Shown in pieces: positions 1-9,558 of a stretch of 64,000 bases of DNA; the stretch's first letter is position 1, and the number at the start of each line of letters is the position of its first letter. The position numbers and the translations under genes are program-made. Source of the stretch: Actinoplanes lobatus (lineage in GTDB: Bacteria; Actinomycetota; Actinomycetes; Mycobacteriales; Micromonosporaceae); assembly GCF_014205215.1 (NCBI RefSeq), contig NZ_JACHNC010000001.1, positions 6,506,501 through 6,570,500 on the forward strand, given 5' to 3'. The notes under the pieces were generated by a model. The model saw only the letters and a list, made by a program, of their open reading frames with translations. It did not search any database and had not been told where the DNA came from.

Positions 1-1
1 G

Positions 2-3000
2 ATGTACCTGTTCGCCGGCCGTACCTGTCACGCGGTGAGCACCGCCGCGACCGCGACCTACGAGCTGGACCGGCTCGGCCGGATCCGCAACACCATCGCC
101 GAACGCGGGCGGGTGGACGCGGCCCTGGTCGACGGCGAGCACACCTACCTGTTCTCCGGCGACCAGTTCGTCCGCTACACCGGCGGCGACTACCGCCGGG
201 TCGACGACGGCTACCCGCGGCCGCTGGCCGACTTCACCCTGGCCGAGCTGCCGCCCGACGGCGTCGACGCGGTGTTGCGGGCGCCGGACGGCGAACTGTA
301 CGTCTTCGCCGGCCGCGAGTACCGGCGCGGGAACGGCCCGTCCACCCCGATCGCCGGCGCCTGGGGCCGTGTCGCCAACGAGTTCGACGGGGACCGGCCG
401 CTGGACGCCGCGTTCGTCACCGCCGACGGCGAGCTGTACGCGTTCCGCGGCAGCCAGTTCGTGCGGTACGCCCTCGGCAGCACACTCGACACGGTGGATC
501 CCGGCCACCCGCTGCGGATCAGCGGCCGCTGGGGCCAGCTGCCGGCCCGGTTCCAGGCCGGCGTGGACGGCGCGTTCCGCCTGCACGACCAGATCTACCT
601 GCACCTCGGCGACGAGGTGGTGCGCCTCGGCGACGACCACGGCGAGCCGGTCACTTTCCGGGACCTGCTCCCACCGTCCGCCGACTACCGGATCGGTGAC
701 CTGCGGGCGATCCAGCTCGCCCGTGGCGAACCCGGCCGGGACGAGGACGAGCTGAACTGGTGCCGTGGCTTCGGCGCGGACCCCGCCGACGCGTTCGCGC
801 TGGCCGACAGGTTCGGTGTCGGCCCGTCGACCGTGCACGCCGACGTCTGGACGCGTCTGTACGGTCCCGAACCGGATCTCGACGCGGCCGCCGCCGCGCT
901 GCAAACGCTGATCGCCGCCGAAGCCGGCGCCGTGCTGCACGGCGAGATCAACGTCCGGACCCGGGACGCGCTGGTCGCCGCGTTACTCGCCGGCCTGGGT
1001 CTGCGACATCCCCGCGAGCTGTCCGACCGGTTCCTGACCGACGTCGAGGCCGGCGCCCAGGCGATGACCTCGCGGATCGGTGAGGCGATCGCCGCGGTGC
1101 GGCTCTACCTCCAGCGTCGCCGGGCCCGGGTACCCGGCTATCAGGAGTGGGCGGCCGAGCGCAAGCGCCTGCTCTACCCGGAGAACCACCTGCGGCCCGG
1201 CCGGACGCCTCCGTTCGAGACGCTGGAACAGGACCTGCTCGACGGTGACCTCGGTGACGCCGCGATCGAGCGGGCGTACCGCCGCTATCTGGACGAGTAC
1301 ACCGAGGTGTCCCGGCTGATCGTCGCCGGCGGATTCGCCGACGCCCCGAACGGTCTGGTGCTCTTCGGCCGCAGCCGCATCGAGCCACGCCGCTACCACC
1401 ACCGGCAGGCCGAACTCAACGGCCCCGACGCGCGGTGGACACCCTGGCAGCCGGTCGGCGTGCCGATCGACGCCGACCGTGTCCACCCGGTGCGCGCGTT
1501 CGGCCGGATCTTCGTGTTCTGGGTCGCGCCCGAACCGCGGCGGCTGCGGATCCGCTACTCCTACCAGCGGCTGGACCACGATTGGGTGCCGGCGCAGACC
1601 CTCGGCGCCGGCGAGGAAGGCGCATTCAAGGCGGCAAATCTTCTGGTACGGGTGCGGACGGACTCGATCCTGGTGTCCTGTTCGTACACCGTCTCAGCGG
1701 ACGGGCAGACCGACCGGCGGGCGGCCGCGGTGTTCACCCTCCACCCCGAGCTGTACGTCGACGACACGCCACCGGACACGGCCCTCGCCCTGGCCACCGA
1801 CCTGGAGACCCGCACCGAGGCGGCGGCGACCACCGACCGCGTCGCCCAGAACTTCGCGGACCCGGTCGCCGACGTGGTGCGCTTCGACCTGCCGGCCGGA
1901 GCCGAGTCGTGGCCGTGGTTCAGCGTCGACATACGCGGCGCCAGCCACCTGTGCCGACCGGTGACGGTCCCCGAAACGGAGAAGCCGCCACTGCGGCCGC
2001 TGCGGGGCAACCCGGACCGGCTTCCCGCGTGGGACCGGATCGACGCCGGCTTCGAGCTGCCCAACGGGGACCGGTACTGCTTCGACAACGGGCGTGGCGT
2101 GTTCACGGTCATCCCCGCGCGCGGCGGGCGGACACCGGCGGCGCAGCCGATCAGCGCCCGGTTCGGCCGGCTGCCGCAGGCGCTGCCCGTCCCCGGCCCG
2201 GTCGATGCCGTCCTCACCCGGGCGAGCGGGCACACGTACGTCTTCATCGGCGACACCTGCCTGCGCTACACCGGGCCGGCGTTCGGCCGCGTCGACCCCG
2301 GGTTCCCCCAGCGCATCGAGCAGGCCGCCGCGGCCGAAGGGTTCCCGGCGTGGCCGCGGATCGATCTGGCCTTCACCGACGTACAGGGAAATGAATGGTT
2401 TTATCAGGAGAGCGCCGGCGTCGTGATCAACTCGGCCGAGCCGGGCCTGAAGATCCCGATCGCCGAGTTCCAGCAGGGGCTCAACCTGGGCCCGGACTTC
2501 GGCCGGATCGTCACGGTGCTGGTCACCGGGCCGATCACCTACGTCATCGGTGAGACCCGGTACGCCCGCTACAGCTTCCGGCCGGGGCTCGACTGGTGGG
2601 GGGAACCCGACCGCGGCTACCCGCGCGCTCTGCGCGGCAACGTGGACGGGCTGCCCGGCGACCGCATCATCAGTGAGGCGTTCGAGGAGCAGGGCAACAC
2701 CCATTACATCGACAACCATTCCGGTACGGTGCTGAGCGTCGCGCCGGACGGCGGCCGCACCACCCGGCCGTTGCACGCCACCAGCGAGATGACGGAAACC
2801 TCGCGGGTGGACGCCGCCTGGCTGGCCGACAGCCGGCTGTATCTGACGTGCGGGCGCGAGTACCACCGCTACACGCTCGGCGCCGACCAGACGATCCCCG
2901 ACTTCCCCGACCCGGGATACCCGCAGCGGATGCCACGCGACGTCTCGGCCGCGTTCCGCCGTGGCGAGCACCTGTACCTGTTCACCGGGGACCATTACTG

Positions 3001-3727
3001 CCGCGTTCCGGCCGGTCAGGAGCCTCATACCCTGCCCACCGCGCGGCCCGTGGCGGGCGCCTGGTCCTCCGGCACGTCGTTCGACGGCGTCCTCGACGGC
3101 GCCGACGCCCTGTTCCTGTTCGTCCCGGGCGGCTACCACCGGCACGCGAAGAACGTGGACACACCCCATCCGTACGAGCTGGCCGCCCTGCCGTTCGAAC
3201 TCATCCCGCTGACCGGAGGCGCCGCGACCGAACTCAACCGAAAGCTGCTCACCGACGGCCTGCCGGCGCTGCTGTCCCGCACCACCCAGCAGCCCACCGT
3301 CTTCCGCGGCGCCGACGGCCAGTACCACTGGGAGATCTTCGGGCACGGCCCGCTGCTGGTGGCCCGGAAGCTGCGGGCCGCACAGCGTTTCGCGGACGCC
3401 CGCCGCTGGTACGAGCACATCCTCGACCCGGCCGACACCGGCGCTGTCTGGCAGCTCCTGCCGCTGCTGGACCCGGACGCACCGTTCACGGCCTACCGGA
3501 ACGCCGTGGTGCTGGACTACCTCGGCAACCTGCTGGAGTGGGCCGACCAGCTGTTCCAGCAGAACACCCGGGACGCTCTCGCCGAGGCGCGGCTGCTCTG
3601 CCTGCTGGCCGAGGACCTGCTACCCCAGGAGCACGACCTGACCGACGGCATCTTCACGATCCCGGAGAACGAGGTGCTCACCGAATACCGCTCCCGGATC
3701 GCGGACCGGCTGCGCCGCCAGACATGA
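2..3727 (+). CDS. Hemopexin-repeat / Tc toxin subunit A-like protein (5' partial)
   Basis: The visible 1241 residues start at the window edge inside a hemopexin repeat, so the true N-terminus is missing. Hemopexin-type blades (pattern DA.F..G..Y.F.G..Y.RY) run over residues ~1-225 and again ~660-1080. Between them, around residues 430-530, is a segment like the neuraminidase-like domain of Tc toxin A proteins (LVLFGRSRIEPRRYHHR, followed by WTPWQPV and RIFVFW). The C-terminus (LLVARKLRAAQRFADARRWY, then VLDYLGNLLEWADQLFQQ) matches the conserved TcA region ahead of the TcB-binding end, but the protein stops about 75 residues later, shorter than classical TcA. Inferred role: a secreted or assembled toxin-like or adhesive protein. 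No TcB/TcC gene is visible downstream. The next gene starts 4 bp after the stop and is probably cotranscribed. Confidence 0.7.
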   Translation: MYLFAGRTCHAVSTAATATYELDRLGRIRNTIAERGRVDAALVDGEHTYLFSGDQFVRYTGGDYRRVDDGYPRPLADFTLAELPPDGVDAVLRAPDGELYVFAGREYRRGNGPSTPIAGAWGRVANEFDGDRPLDAAFVTADGELYAFRGSQFVRYALGSTLDTVDPGHPLRISGRWGQLPARFQAGVDGAFRLHDQIYLHLGDEVVRLGDDHGEPVTFRDLLPPSADYRIGDLRAIQLARGEPGRDEDELNWCRGFGADPADAFALADRFGVGPSTVHADVWTRLYGPEPDLDAAAAALQTLIAAEAGAVLHGEINVRTRDALVAALLAGLGLRHPRELSDRFLTDVEAGAQAMTSRIGEAIAAVRLYLQRRRARVPGYQEWAAERKRLLYPENHLRPGRTPPFETLEQDLLDGDLGDAAIERAYRRYLDEYTEVSRLIVAGGFADAPNGLVLFGRSRIEPRRYHHRQAELNGPDARWTPWQPVGVPIDADRVHPVRAFGRIFVFWVAPEPRRLRIRYSYQRLDHDWVPAQTLGAGEEGAFKAANLLVRVRTDSILVSCSYTVSADGQTDRRAAAVFTLHPELYVDDTPPDTALALATDLETRTEAAATTDRVAQNFADPVADVVRFDLPAGAESWPWFSVDIRGASHLCRPVTVPETEKPPLRPLRGNPDRLPAWDRIDAGFELPNGDRYCFDNGRGVFTVIPARGGRTPAAQPISARFGRLPQALPVPGPVDAVLTRASGHTYVFIGDTCLRYTGPAFGRVDPGFPQRIEQAAAAEGFPAWPRIDLAFTDVQGNEWFYQESAGVVINSAEPGLKIPIAEFQQGLNLGPDFGRIVTVLVTGPITYVIGETRYARYSFRPGLDWWGEPDRGYPRALRGNVDGLPGDRIISEAFEEQGNTHYIDNHSGTVLSVAPDGGRTTRPLHATSEMTETSRVDAAWLADSRLYLTCGREYHRYTLGADQTIPDFPDPGYPQRMPRDVSAAFRRGEHLYLFTGDHYCRVPAGQEPHTLPTARPVAGAWSSGTSFDGVLDGADALFLFVPGGYHRHAKNVDTPHPYELAALPFELIPLTGGAATELNRKLLTDGLPALLSRTTQQPTVFRGADGQYHWEIFGHGPLLVARKLRAAQRFADARRWYEHILDPADTGAVWQLLPLLDPDAPFTAYRNAVVLDYLGNLLEWADQLFQQNTRDALAEARLLCLLAEDLLPQEHDLTDGIFTIPENEVLTEYRSRIADRLRRQT

Positions 3728-3731
3728 CCCG

Positions 3732-4829
3732 ATGCTCACCGTCGTAGGGACCGGCTTCTTCGAGGTCCTCCGCCGGGCGTGCCGGACCACCACCAAACTC
3801 CAACGGTCCGAGATACAGCCCGATGCGGTACTGGAAGGCCTGGTGGGCCGCTACCCACCGCTTCGCCCGGTGCTGCGGCCGGCGCTCGGCCAGGACACCG
3901 GGCGGCAGGATCCCGGCGAGCACGTCGAACTGCCACCGGACGAGGAACGCGAACTGCTGCACGCCATGCGGGAGGCCCGGTGGGAGGCGTGCGGCTGGTC
4001 CGCCGACGGCCTTCCCCGATGGGCCGCCGACACCGAGGCCTCCCTGCGATTGGCGATGGCGATCGCGGTGGCCCGGGACCGGCCGTGGGTGGGCCCGGAC
4101 CACCTGCTGGAGGCGCTGCTCGACGATCCGGGCACGGCGGTGAACCACGTCATCGACTTCGAGGCCCTGACGGACGTGGCCGACCAGCTGTGGGCCGCCG
4201 TCGGCTCCGTCGGGCCGCGGCGGGAGATGTCCCGCCACCTGCACATGATCGGGGTCCTCGCCGATCCGGGCGGCGGCGGGAAGCCACCGTCGCGCGCGAT
4301 GACCCACCTGGTGATCCCCGGCCTCCGGCTGTTCACCGGTGCCAGCATGGCGTTGGTCTATCTGGAGACCGAGGCCATCGCGGAGACCGTCAGGTTGGGT
4401 CACGACCGGACCACGCCGGCGCATCTGCTGCTGTCGCTCATGCTCCTCGAGGAACAGATGGACGACACCGGCCTGCAACCGGCCGCCGAGTATCGCACCG
4501 CGTGCGACCCCATCCTGCGCCCGCTGTTGGCCGACCGGGAGCCCGCCCTGAAGATAATGGCGGAGACCACACCGTCCGGGCCGCCCGCGGCACCACAGCG
4601 ACGCCGGATCTGGCGCACCTACGCGAAGAACCCACCATGGACGGTCTCGGCCGCCCGCGTCGCCGAGGCCGCCCGCACCGCGGGACCCGAACCGGCCGGC
4701 AGCGCCCACCTGCTCCGGGCGATCCTCGCCGACCCGGACGACAGCGGCCGCCGGCTACTGCGGAACTTCGTCGACCTCGCCGAGGTCACCGACCTGCTGG
4801 CCCACCGCCTGCCACCCCACACCACCTGA
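3732..4829 (+). CDS. Clp N-terminal (Clp R) repeat-like protein
   Basis: The 365-residue protein has three helical repeats resembling the Clp R/N-domain of ClpA/ClpC. They lie at about residues 110-160 (LAMAIAVARDRPWVGPDHLL), 215-245 (AETVRLGHDRTTPAHLLLSL) and 300-360 (VAEAARTAGPEPAGSAHLLR). The A...A......V...HLL pattern typical of these substrate- or adaptor-binding bundles recurs. No AAA+ ATPase module is present, so this is not a Clp unfoldase. It starts 4 bp after the hemopexin/TcA-like gene, suggesting one transcript and possibly a shared role (chaperone-like partner); that link is inference. Alternative: an unrelated helical hypothetical protein. Confidence 0.55.
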   Translation: MLTVVGTGFFEVLRRACRTTTKLQRSEIQPDAVLEGLVGRYPPLRPVLRPALGQDTGRQDPGEHVELPPDEERELLHAMREARWEACGWSADGLPRWAADTEASLRLAMAIAVARDRPWVGPDHLLEALLDDPGTAVNHVIDFEALTDVADQLWAAVGSVGPRREMSRHLHMIGVLADPGGGGKPPSRAMTHLVIPGLRLFTGASMALVYLETEAIAETVRLGHDRTTPAHLLLSLMLLEEQMDDTGLQPAAEYRTACDPILRPLLADREPALKIMAETTPSGPPAAPQRRRIWRTYAKNPPWTVSAARVAEAARTAGPEPAGSAHLLRAILADPDDSGRRLLRNFVDLAEVTDLLAHRLPPHTT

Positions 4830-5104
4830 CGATCGTCTCGACAGCTCATTCCACGTCGCCGCCTTTCACGTCCGCAGTGACCGGCTCGTCGGCCGCGGCC
4901 CCGATACGGCCTACCGGAACCGGCTACCTTCGCATTCACAGCACCGTTGTTCATACTGCCCCTTTACCAACGGAACGTCCGGGTCGTACCCGGACGCCGG
5001 GTTGCGGTCACCTCAAGGCGCGTAATCGCACGGGAGCAGTATTCGGAGGATGGGCCAAGGGGGTCTGGCAGGATTCGGACCTGACCGTCCGGAGAGGTGA
5101 TTCG

Positions 5105-5872
5105 TTGTTGAGGTTCCAGTTCGAGTGCCGGCCGCTTGCCGATGTCTCTCCATGGGGTCGCAGTCAGCTGACACTGCACTGGTTCGGGCTGAGCGAAGGC
5201 TGGTTCTGGTTCGACAGCGAGGACCGGGAGGTCCTGCGCTACCGCGATGAGGCGGTCCGCCGTTGGGATCTCGAACGGCCGTACCCGGACTACTACATCG
5301 CCCGGATGTGGGAAGACCTGATACTGCTGCGCTGGGTGCTTGAGGAGCCGGTGCCCGACGACCTCGTGCCGTTCGTCGATGGCACGTTCCCGAGCCGCGA
5401 GATTCCGGACGACGACGTATACGGCGATGACGTCGATGTTGCTTTCAGCGTGCAGAGTGACTTCAACGTCTATCTGGGCTATCTGGCGCAGTCGCCGACC
5501 TTGAAGTGTTGGCGGCACAGCGTCGAGGGCGGCGACGTGGTGACACTCAGCCAGCAGCTCACGACGGAGGAAGCCAGCACGTTCGACGGGCCGCCCCGGC
5601 TGGAGTTCAGCTTGCCGGCGGCGGAGTTCTTCGCAGCGGTCGAGGACTTCGACCGGCGATTCATCACGGCAATGGAAGAGCGTGTCGTGGAGCTGGAACG
5701 AAGCGGACCACCCGCAGGCGTCGCTCTCGACCTGGACGACCTGCGGCGAGAGCACCTGCAGCGCAGCCGCTGGCTGGAGCAGCGCCTATCCGAGCCACGG
5801 AAGGTCGACTGGGCCGCGGTCCGGAACGGAGTCGCTGAGATCTGCTCGTGGCCGTCAGCCGTCGAGATGTGA
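5105..5872 (+). CDS. DUF5984 family protein
   Basis: The 255-residue protein opens with a tryptophan-rich segment (LTLHWFGLSEGWFWFDSED) followed by an acidic central region, as in the actinobacterial DUF5984 family. Members have no established function. The open frame extends far upstream, but coding character begins only here. A TTG at 5105 lies 7 bp after GGAGAGG (5091-5097), which fixes the start; a second TTG follows immediately. No signal peptide or membrane segment is seen, so it is likely cytoplasmic. Confidence 0.7.
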   Translation: MLRFQFECRPLADVSPWGRSQLTLHWFGLSEGWFWFDSEDREVLRYRDEAVRRWDLERPYPDYYIARMWEDLILLRWVLEEPVPDDLVPFVDGTFPSREIPDDDVYGDDVDVAFSVQSDFNVYLGYLAQSPTLKCWRHSVEGGDVVTLSQQLTTEEASTFDGPPRLEFSLPAAEFFAAVEDFDRRFITAMEERVVELERSGPPAGVALDLDDLRREHLQRSRWLEQRLSEPRKVDWAAVRNGVAEICSWPSAVEM

Positions 5873-5887
5873 TCCGAACCAACCGTT

Positions 5888-6289
5888 TCAGCTGGTGATG
5901 CGCCCTTCAGCGGTGTCGACGACGAAGCACGCACAATCCAGGATCTCCAGAAGCGCGGCTCGGGCCCGCCGGATCGCATCGTCGTCGACGTCGAGCTGCA
6001 GCCGACAGTCCCGTGGGAAGCCCAGGGTCGTTGCGGCCGTGGGGCCGAAGTCGAGGCACAGCTCGCGGCCGATGAGAGTCCAGGCTCCCGGACCGGGCGC
6101 GATCTCACCGGCCGGGTTGATCACCTCGTCCACCCAGCCCGCGTAGCGCAACCGGATCAGCATGACGTGGACCCCGGCCGCCCCGAGGATCAGCGTGAGC
6201 TCGTCATCGTCCTGCCGGACGTCGACCCGGTCGACATGCCTTTCCACGTGCGGACCGTACCGCGGTGTCTCCCACTCACGCGAGGGCAA
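5888..6289 (-). CDS. Hypothetical protein
   Basis: A 133-residue protein of unrecognised family, convergent with the DUF5984 gene (15 bp between stops). It is acidic with alternating hydrophobic residues in the middle (ELTLILGAAGVHVMLIRL), and ends with a helix containing two cysteines (EILDCACFVV). The start is uncertain: the frame opens with TTG and an internal GTG at the VERHVDRV segment would shorten it by about 14 residues. No signal peptide or membrane helix is seen. Confidence 0.5.
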   Translation of the reverse strand: MPSREWETPRYGPHVERHVDRVDVRQDDDELTLILGAAGVHVMLIRLRYAGWVDEVINPAGEIAPGPGAWTLIGRELCLDFGPTAATTLGFPRDCRLQLDVDDDAIRRARAALLEILDCACFVVDTAEGRITS

Positions 6290-6446
6290 TACGACCGGCC
6301 CCTACAACGTGGAGTTCTCCGGTTGGATGCAGGCATGCCAGCTCAACAGGTAGCCTCGCCCTGCCGGACATCTTCGTGCTGCGGAACCGTTCGCGCGTTC
6401 TGGCGGCGCTGGATGCGGCATGGACACGGAGAGAAGATCCAACCCG

Positions 6447-7121
6447 TTAATTGGTACGACGATGGCTCAGCGACCGCTCAGCCACGTACGCGGTCGGGGC
6501 GATCATCAACCGGTACGGCAGCCTGACCAGCGGACTCGGCAGTCGCGGATGCCGTTCCTCGAAGGCGACGCGAGCTCGGAGGTGTTCTTTCGACATGAGC
6601 CGGGGCTGTTCGGCGCGGAATTCTATGGCGATGAGGTGCTTGACGCTCTTGTAGCCGTACTGGCTGGGAGCCACGAGCCGCAGAGGGGCGCCGTGCCTGT
6701 CATCGAGGGCGGCGCCGTTGAGACGGGTGGCCAGGAGCACGTCCTCGGCGACGGCGTCTTCCCAGGTGAGGACGGCCTCGCGGCGATCGCCTGCACGGGC
6801 CACCAGGTACGGCGCGGGCGCGTCGGACATCCCCACCGAGGCGAGAACCTCCCGCAGCGGAACGCCGGTCCATACCAGCCCTGTCACCGACCACGTCGTG
6901 ACGCAGTGGAAGTCGGCCGTATGGTCGCGCGGTCCGAGCGCCCGCAGGTCAGCGGCGGTCAGGACGGCGACCAGCTCGCCTTCGTTCCTGATTTCCAGTC
7001 TGGGCGCGGTCGGCATGGCGGGCGGAGGGAGGTGGGGGAGGTCGCTGAATCGGGGCATCTCCGCCATCAGGCGCTGCCCGGGCGGTAGCCCAGGGGCGCG
7101 CCGCGGCCAGTAGCGCATCAT
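6447..7121 (-). CDS. Molybdopterin-dependent oxidoreductase (sulfite oxidase-like domain)
   Basis: The 224-residue protein has the oxidoreductase molybdopterin-binding fold of the sulfite oxidase/YedY (MsrP) group. The segment FHCVTTWSVTGLVWTGVPL near residue 72 carries the cysteine expected to ligate molybdenum. Downstream RLVAPSQYGYKSVKHL matches the conserved substrate/cofactor loop (P..YG.KS.K). It lacks an obvious Tat signal, suggesting a cytoplasmic enzyme or an upstream-missed signal. Two adjacent ATGs (7121 and 7118) follow AAGGGAG. Substrate unknown; the C-terminal extension (~residues 180-224) is not typical of the core domain. Confidence 0.8.
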   Translation of the reverse strand: MMRYWPRRAPGLPPGQRLMAEMPRFSDLPHLPPPAMPTAPRLEIRNEGELVAVLTAADLRALGPRDHTADFHCVTTWSVTGLVWTGVPLREVLASVGMSDAPAPYLVARAGDRREAVLTWEDAVAEDVLLATRLNGAALDDRHGAPLRLVAPSQYGYKSVKHLIAIEFRAEQPRLMSKEHLRARVAFEERHPRLPSPLVRLPYRLMIAPTAYVAERSLSHRRTN

Positions 7122-7218
7122 GCGAGACTCCCTTCGGCCTGCGTCGGTCGCGTACTTCGCGCTGGGTTCCCTGGGAAGCCGCGAGTAAGCAATCGAGGTC
7201 AGCGCATCGGCACGAGTG

Positions 7219-7614
7219 CTATGCGACGCGTTTGTCCTCCACGTGCACGACGTTCAGTTCGCGACCGTCGCGGTCCCGCTTGGCGCGGCCGTGCAGGCCC
7301 ACCTCCAGATCGGTACCGCCCGTGATCTCGTCGGGGCCGACGTAGGTCAGCACGTCGTTGTGATGCCCGTAGACCACCCACCCGGGGCCGGGCTCCAGGG
7401 TGAGGGTGCCGAAGTCGCCGGCGGCCGAACCGGCAAAGAGAGGCCCGTACTCACGCAGAATGTCCACCGCCTGCTGCGCCAGATCATCGGCCGGACCGGG
7501 CGCGGGCAGCACGACGCATGTGGCGTGTGCGAACACCACCCACGACTTGCCGTCACCTCGAATGATCCGCCGCCACACCCCGGCCAGCTCATGCTCCGCC
7601 ATGGGGGAGATCAT
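7219..7614 (-). CDS. Hypothetical protein
   Basis: A 131-residue soluble protein of unrecognised family, ending with a charged tail (NVVHVEDKRVA). The central segment (GPGWVVYGHHNDVLTYVGPD) looks like a compact alpha/beta domain. An ATG at 7614 preceded by GGAG was preferred; an alternative ATG lies four codons in (7602). No catalytic motif can be assigned. Confidence 0.55.
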   Translation of the reverse strand: MISPMAEHELAGVWRRIIRGDGKSWVVFAHATCVVLPAPGPADDLAQQAVDILREYGPLFAGSAAGDFGTLTLEPGPGWVVYGHHNDVLTYVGPDEITGGTDLEVGLHGRAKRDRDGRELNVVHVEDKRVA

Positions 7615-7725
7615 GACGTACTCCAGCCCACCGCCGCCGCCCCTCAGCTCGTCGGGATTCGCGTCAGCCGGCGTGGTGGCAAGCCTTCGCGATCACGAGC
7701 AGCGCGTCGACAGTCTGAGATCACG

Positions 7726-8274
7726 TCAGTGGTCGTAGAGCACGACGAAGGCGAGTGCTTGGTCCGGCGCCAGGTAGAGGTCAGTCCACTGTGTGCCCTG
7801 CGAATGCGTCTCAGTCCACGTTCGGCTGTGTAGCCAGCGTGTGCCGTCCGGGACGAATGGAACCAGGGCGGGCCACATCTGGTTCGGCGTTTCGAACTCG
7901 TACTCCTCGGAGTACGACGGGATGACCGCCGGCACCGGGCGCCAGTCGTACCGGTCGGCCAGCGCTGTCGCGTCCTCCGGACGTAGCCGGATGACACCCT
8001 GATAACGCCAATCGGTTGGCCCCGGTGCCCGAGAGCAGGGATTCCCGGCCGCTTGGGTCTGCCAGTGAATCTCGGGATAGCTGCCGACTCCCGGGATGTC
8101 CGCCTCGGTCCAGCGCCGGTCGGTGTGAACCGTTGCTTGGCCGGCGGCGAGTTGCTCCGAACAGTCCGTTGCGCCGGCGTCGGCCTGCCACGTACCAACC
8201 ACGGCGAGAATCGACCCGACAACCGCCGCCGCGGCTACAACACCGCCGACCACCGTCAAGAGAACCCGCCGCAT
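7726..8274 (-). CDS. Membrane-anchored or secreted hypothetical protein
   Basis: The 182-residue protein begins MRRVLLTVVGGVVAAAAVVG, a short basic start followed by a ~22-residue hydrophobic helix, consistent with an N-terminal anchor or uncleaved signal. Two cysteines (residues ~38 and ~80) in the extracytoplasmic part could form a disulfide. The remainder is rich in Trp and acidic residues. No known family is recognised. Confidence 0.55.
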   Translation of the reverse strand: MRRVLLTVVGGVVAAAAVVGSILAVVGTWQADAGATDCSEQLAAGQATVHTDRRWTEADIPGVGSYPEIHWQTQAAGNPCSRAPGPTDWRYQGVIRLRPEDATALADRYDWRPVPAVIPSYSEEYEFETPNQMWPALVPFVPDGTRWLHSRTWTETHSQGTQWTDLYLAPDQALAFVVLYDH

Positions 8275-8329
8275 CGCCGCATTCTAGACACCATTTGTGT
8301 TCAGGGTCCGGTCGGTGACCGTCCGCCCA

Positions 8330-8356
8330 CCGCCCCAGGCGTAGGACCTGGGGCGG
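8330..8356. terminator. Hairpin terminator between two minus-strand genes
   Basis: A perfect 10-bp stem (CCGCCCCAGG / CCTGGGGCGG) with a 7-nt loop lies 28 bp after the stop of the gene ending at 8385. No clear U-tract follows, as is usual for actinobacterial terminators. Confidence 0.6.
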
Positions 8357-8384
8357 AAGGCACGGACCGGCTCGGCGCGCCGCC

Positions 8385-8645
8385 TTACGGCACGCAGTCC
8401 ACGTCCGCCGGGTCACAGTCGAAGGTGGGCATCGGCGGCGGGCTCAACGTCCCGTACGTCGGCGGCACCGGCTCGACCGGCCCGCTCGGAATCGGCTTGG
8501 CGGGCGGTGTCGGGAAGCTCGGCTCGACCGAGACGGTCGGCGTAGGTGCGGGCGTCTCGTCGGCGAAGGCTGGCCAGGCCGTCGCCAGGAGACCGGCGGT
8601 GACGGCCGCGAGCGCGGCCACGGACAGAGCTTGCTTGTGTCGCAT
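8385..8645 (-). CDS. Small secreted proline-rich protein
   Basis: The 86-residue protein has a signal peptide (MRHKQALSVAALAAVTAGLL, cleavage likely after AWPAFA at ~residue 28). A Pro/Thr/Ser-rich mature region follows, with two C-terminal cysteines (FDCDPADVDC). The ATG at 8645 follows a GGGGGA ribosome site. The open frame extends further upstream but without coding character. Function unknown; likely a small exported wall-associated protein. Confidence 0.55.
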   Translation of the reverse strand: MRHKQALSVAALAAVTAGLLATAWPAFADETPAPTPTVSVEPSFPTPPAKPIPSGPVEPVPPTYGTLSPPPMPTFDCDPADVDCVP

Positions 8646-8928
8646 GTCATTCCCCCGTTTGGAGCTCACGATCCGCCGTCCGGCGGATCGACGGGAGTCA
8701 AGGTAGCAGCCGACCAGTCGTGCCCACCGCCCCGTCCATTTTGTTCGGCCCGCTGGCCCCCTGGTGAACCACATCCCCTCGCCGAGCCGGCCCCCCTCGG
8801 CCGCTGAACCTCCCCACCCCGCGGCCGGAGGCGCATGGCACGCCAGGGCGAAATCAACTGGTCGGGCAGCGCCCAAGGGTGGCAGAGTTCGGCATCGATC
8901 AGATCTTGCCGGACGACAGGGTGGGCCG

Positions 8929-9528
8929 ATGCCGTTACTGCGCCGGATCCGCGCCGATTTCGACGCCGACACGATCGTGATGTACCAGGCCTTCGGGCCG
9001 GCGATCACGGATGCGGCACTGGCCGCCGGGCGTTTCGTGGCGCCGTTCTCGTTCACCCGGATGACCTGGATCAAACCGTCCCTGCTGTGGTTGATGCACC
9101 GCAGCAACTGGGCTCGCAAGCCCGGCCAGGAACGTGTCCTGGCCGTCCGGATCACCAGCGCCGGCTGGGAGCAGGCGCTGTCGCAGGCGGTCCTCACCGC
9201 GCCGGTGCCGGCGATCCACGGCAGCGCGGCCGCCTGGAGCACGGCGTTCGACGCCGCGAGCGTGCACGTGCAGTGGGATCCGGAACGCTCGGCCCGGGGA
9301 GCGGCGCTCAACCACTACAGCATCCAGGTCGGCATCGGCCGCGCGCTGATTCGCGCGTACGCCGAGCAGTGGGTCGTCGGTCTCACCGACCTCACTCCCA
9401 CCGTGCACAAGATCGATGCGCTGATCCGGGCCGGCCAGGCTGCCAAGGCCCAGCGTCTACTTCCGCCGGAACGCCCTTACCCGCTCGACCCCGCAACCGC
9501 TCGCCGGATCCAGGCGGACACCGCATAG
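8929..9528 (+). CDS. DUF4291 family protein
   Basis: The 199-residue protein matches the DUF4291 signature: IRADFDADTIVMYQAF near the N-terminus, then FSFTRMTWIKPSLLWLMHRS with conserved MTWIKP and W residues, and RVLAVRITSAGWEQAL. The family has no established biochemical role. The ATG at 8929 is chosen because the homologous region begins there; the upstream open frame is non-coding in appearance. Mobile elements begin about 30 bp downstream. Confidence 0.85.
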   Translation: MPLLRRIRADFDADTIVMYQAFGPAITDAALAAGRFVAPFSFTRMTWIKPSLLWLMHRSNWARKPGQERVLAVRITSAGWEQALSQAVLTAPVPAIHGSAAAWSTAFDAASVHVQWDPERSARGAALNHYSIQVGIGRALIRAYAEQWVVGLTDLTPTVHKIDALIRAGQAAKAQRLLPPERPYPLDPATARRIQADTA

Positions 9529-9558
9529 GAACACGGCCGGCCCCGATGTTTGCGCTTA

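Noticed and set aside
1694..3418. Long minus-strand open frame antisense to the hemopexin gene
   Set aside because: High-GC codon bias makes such antisense frames common; no coding motif or ribosome site.
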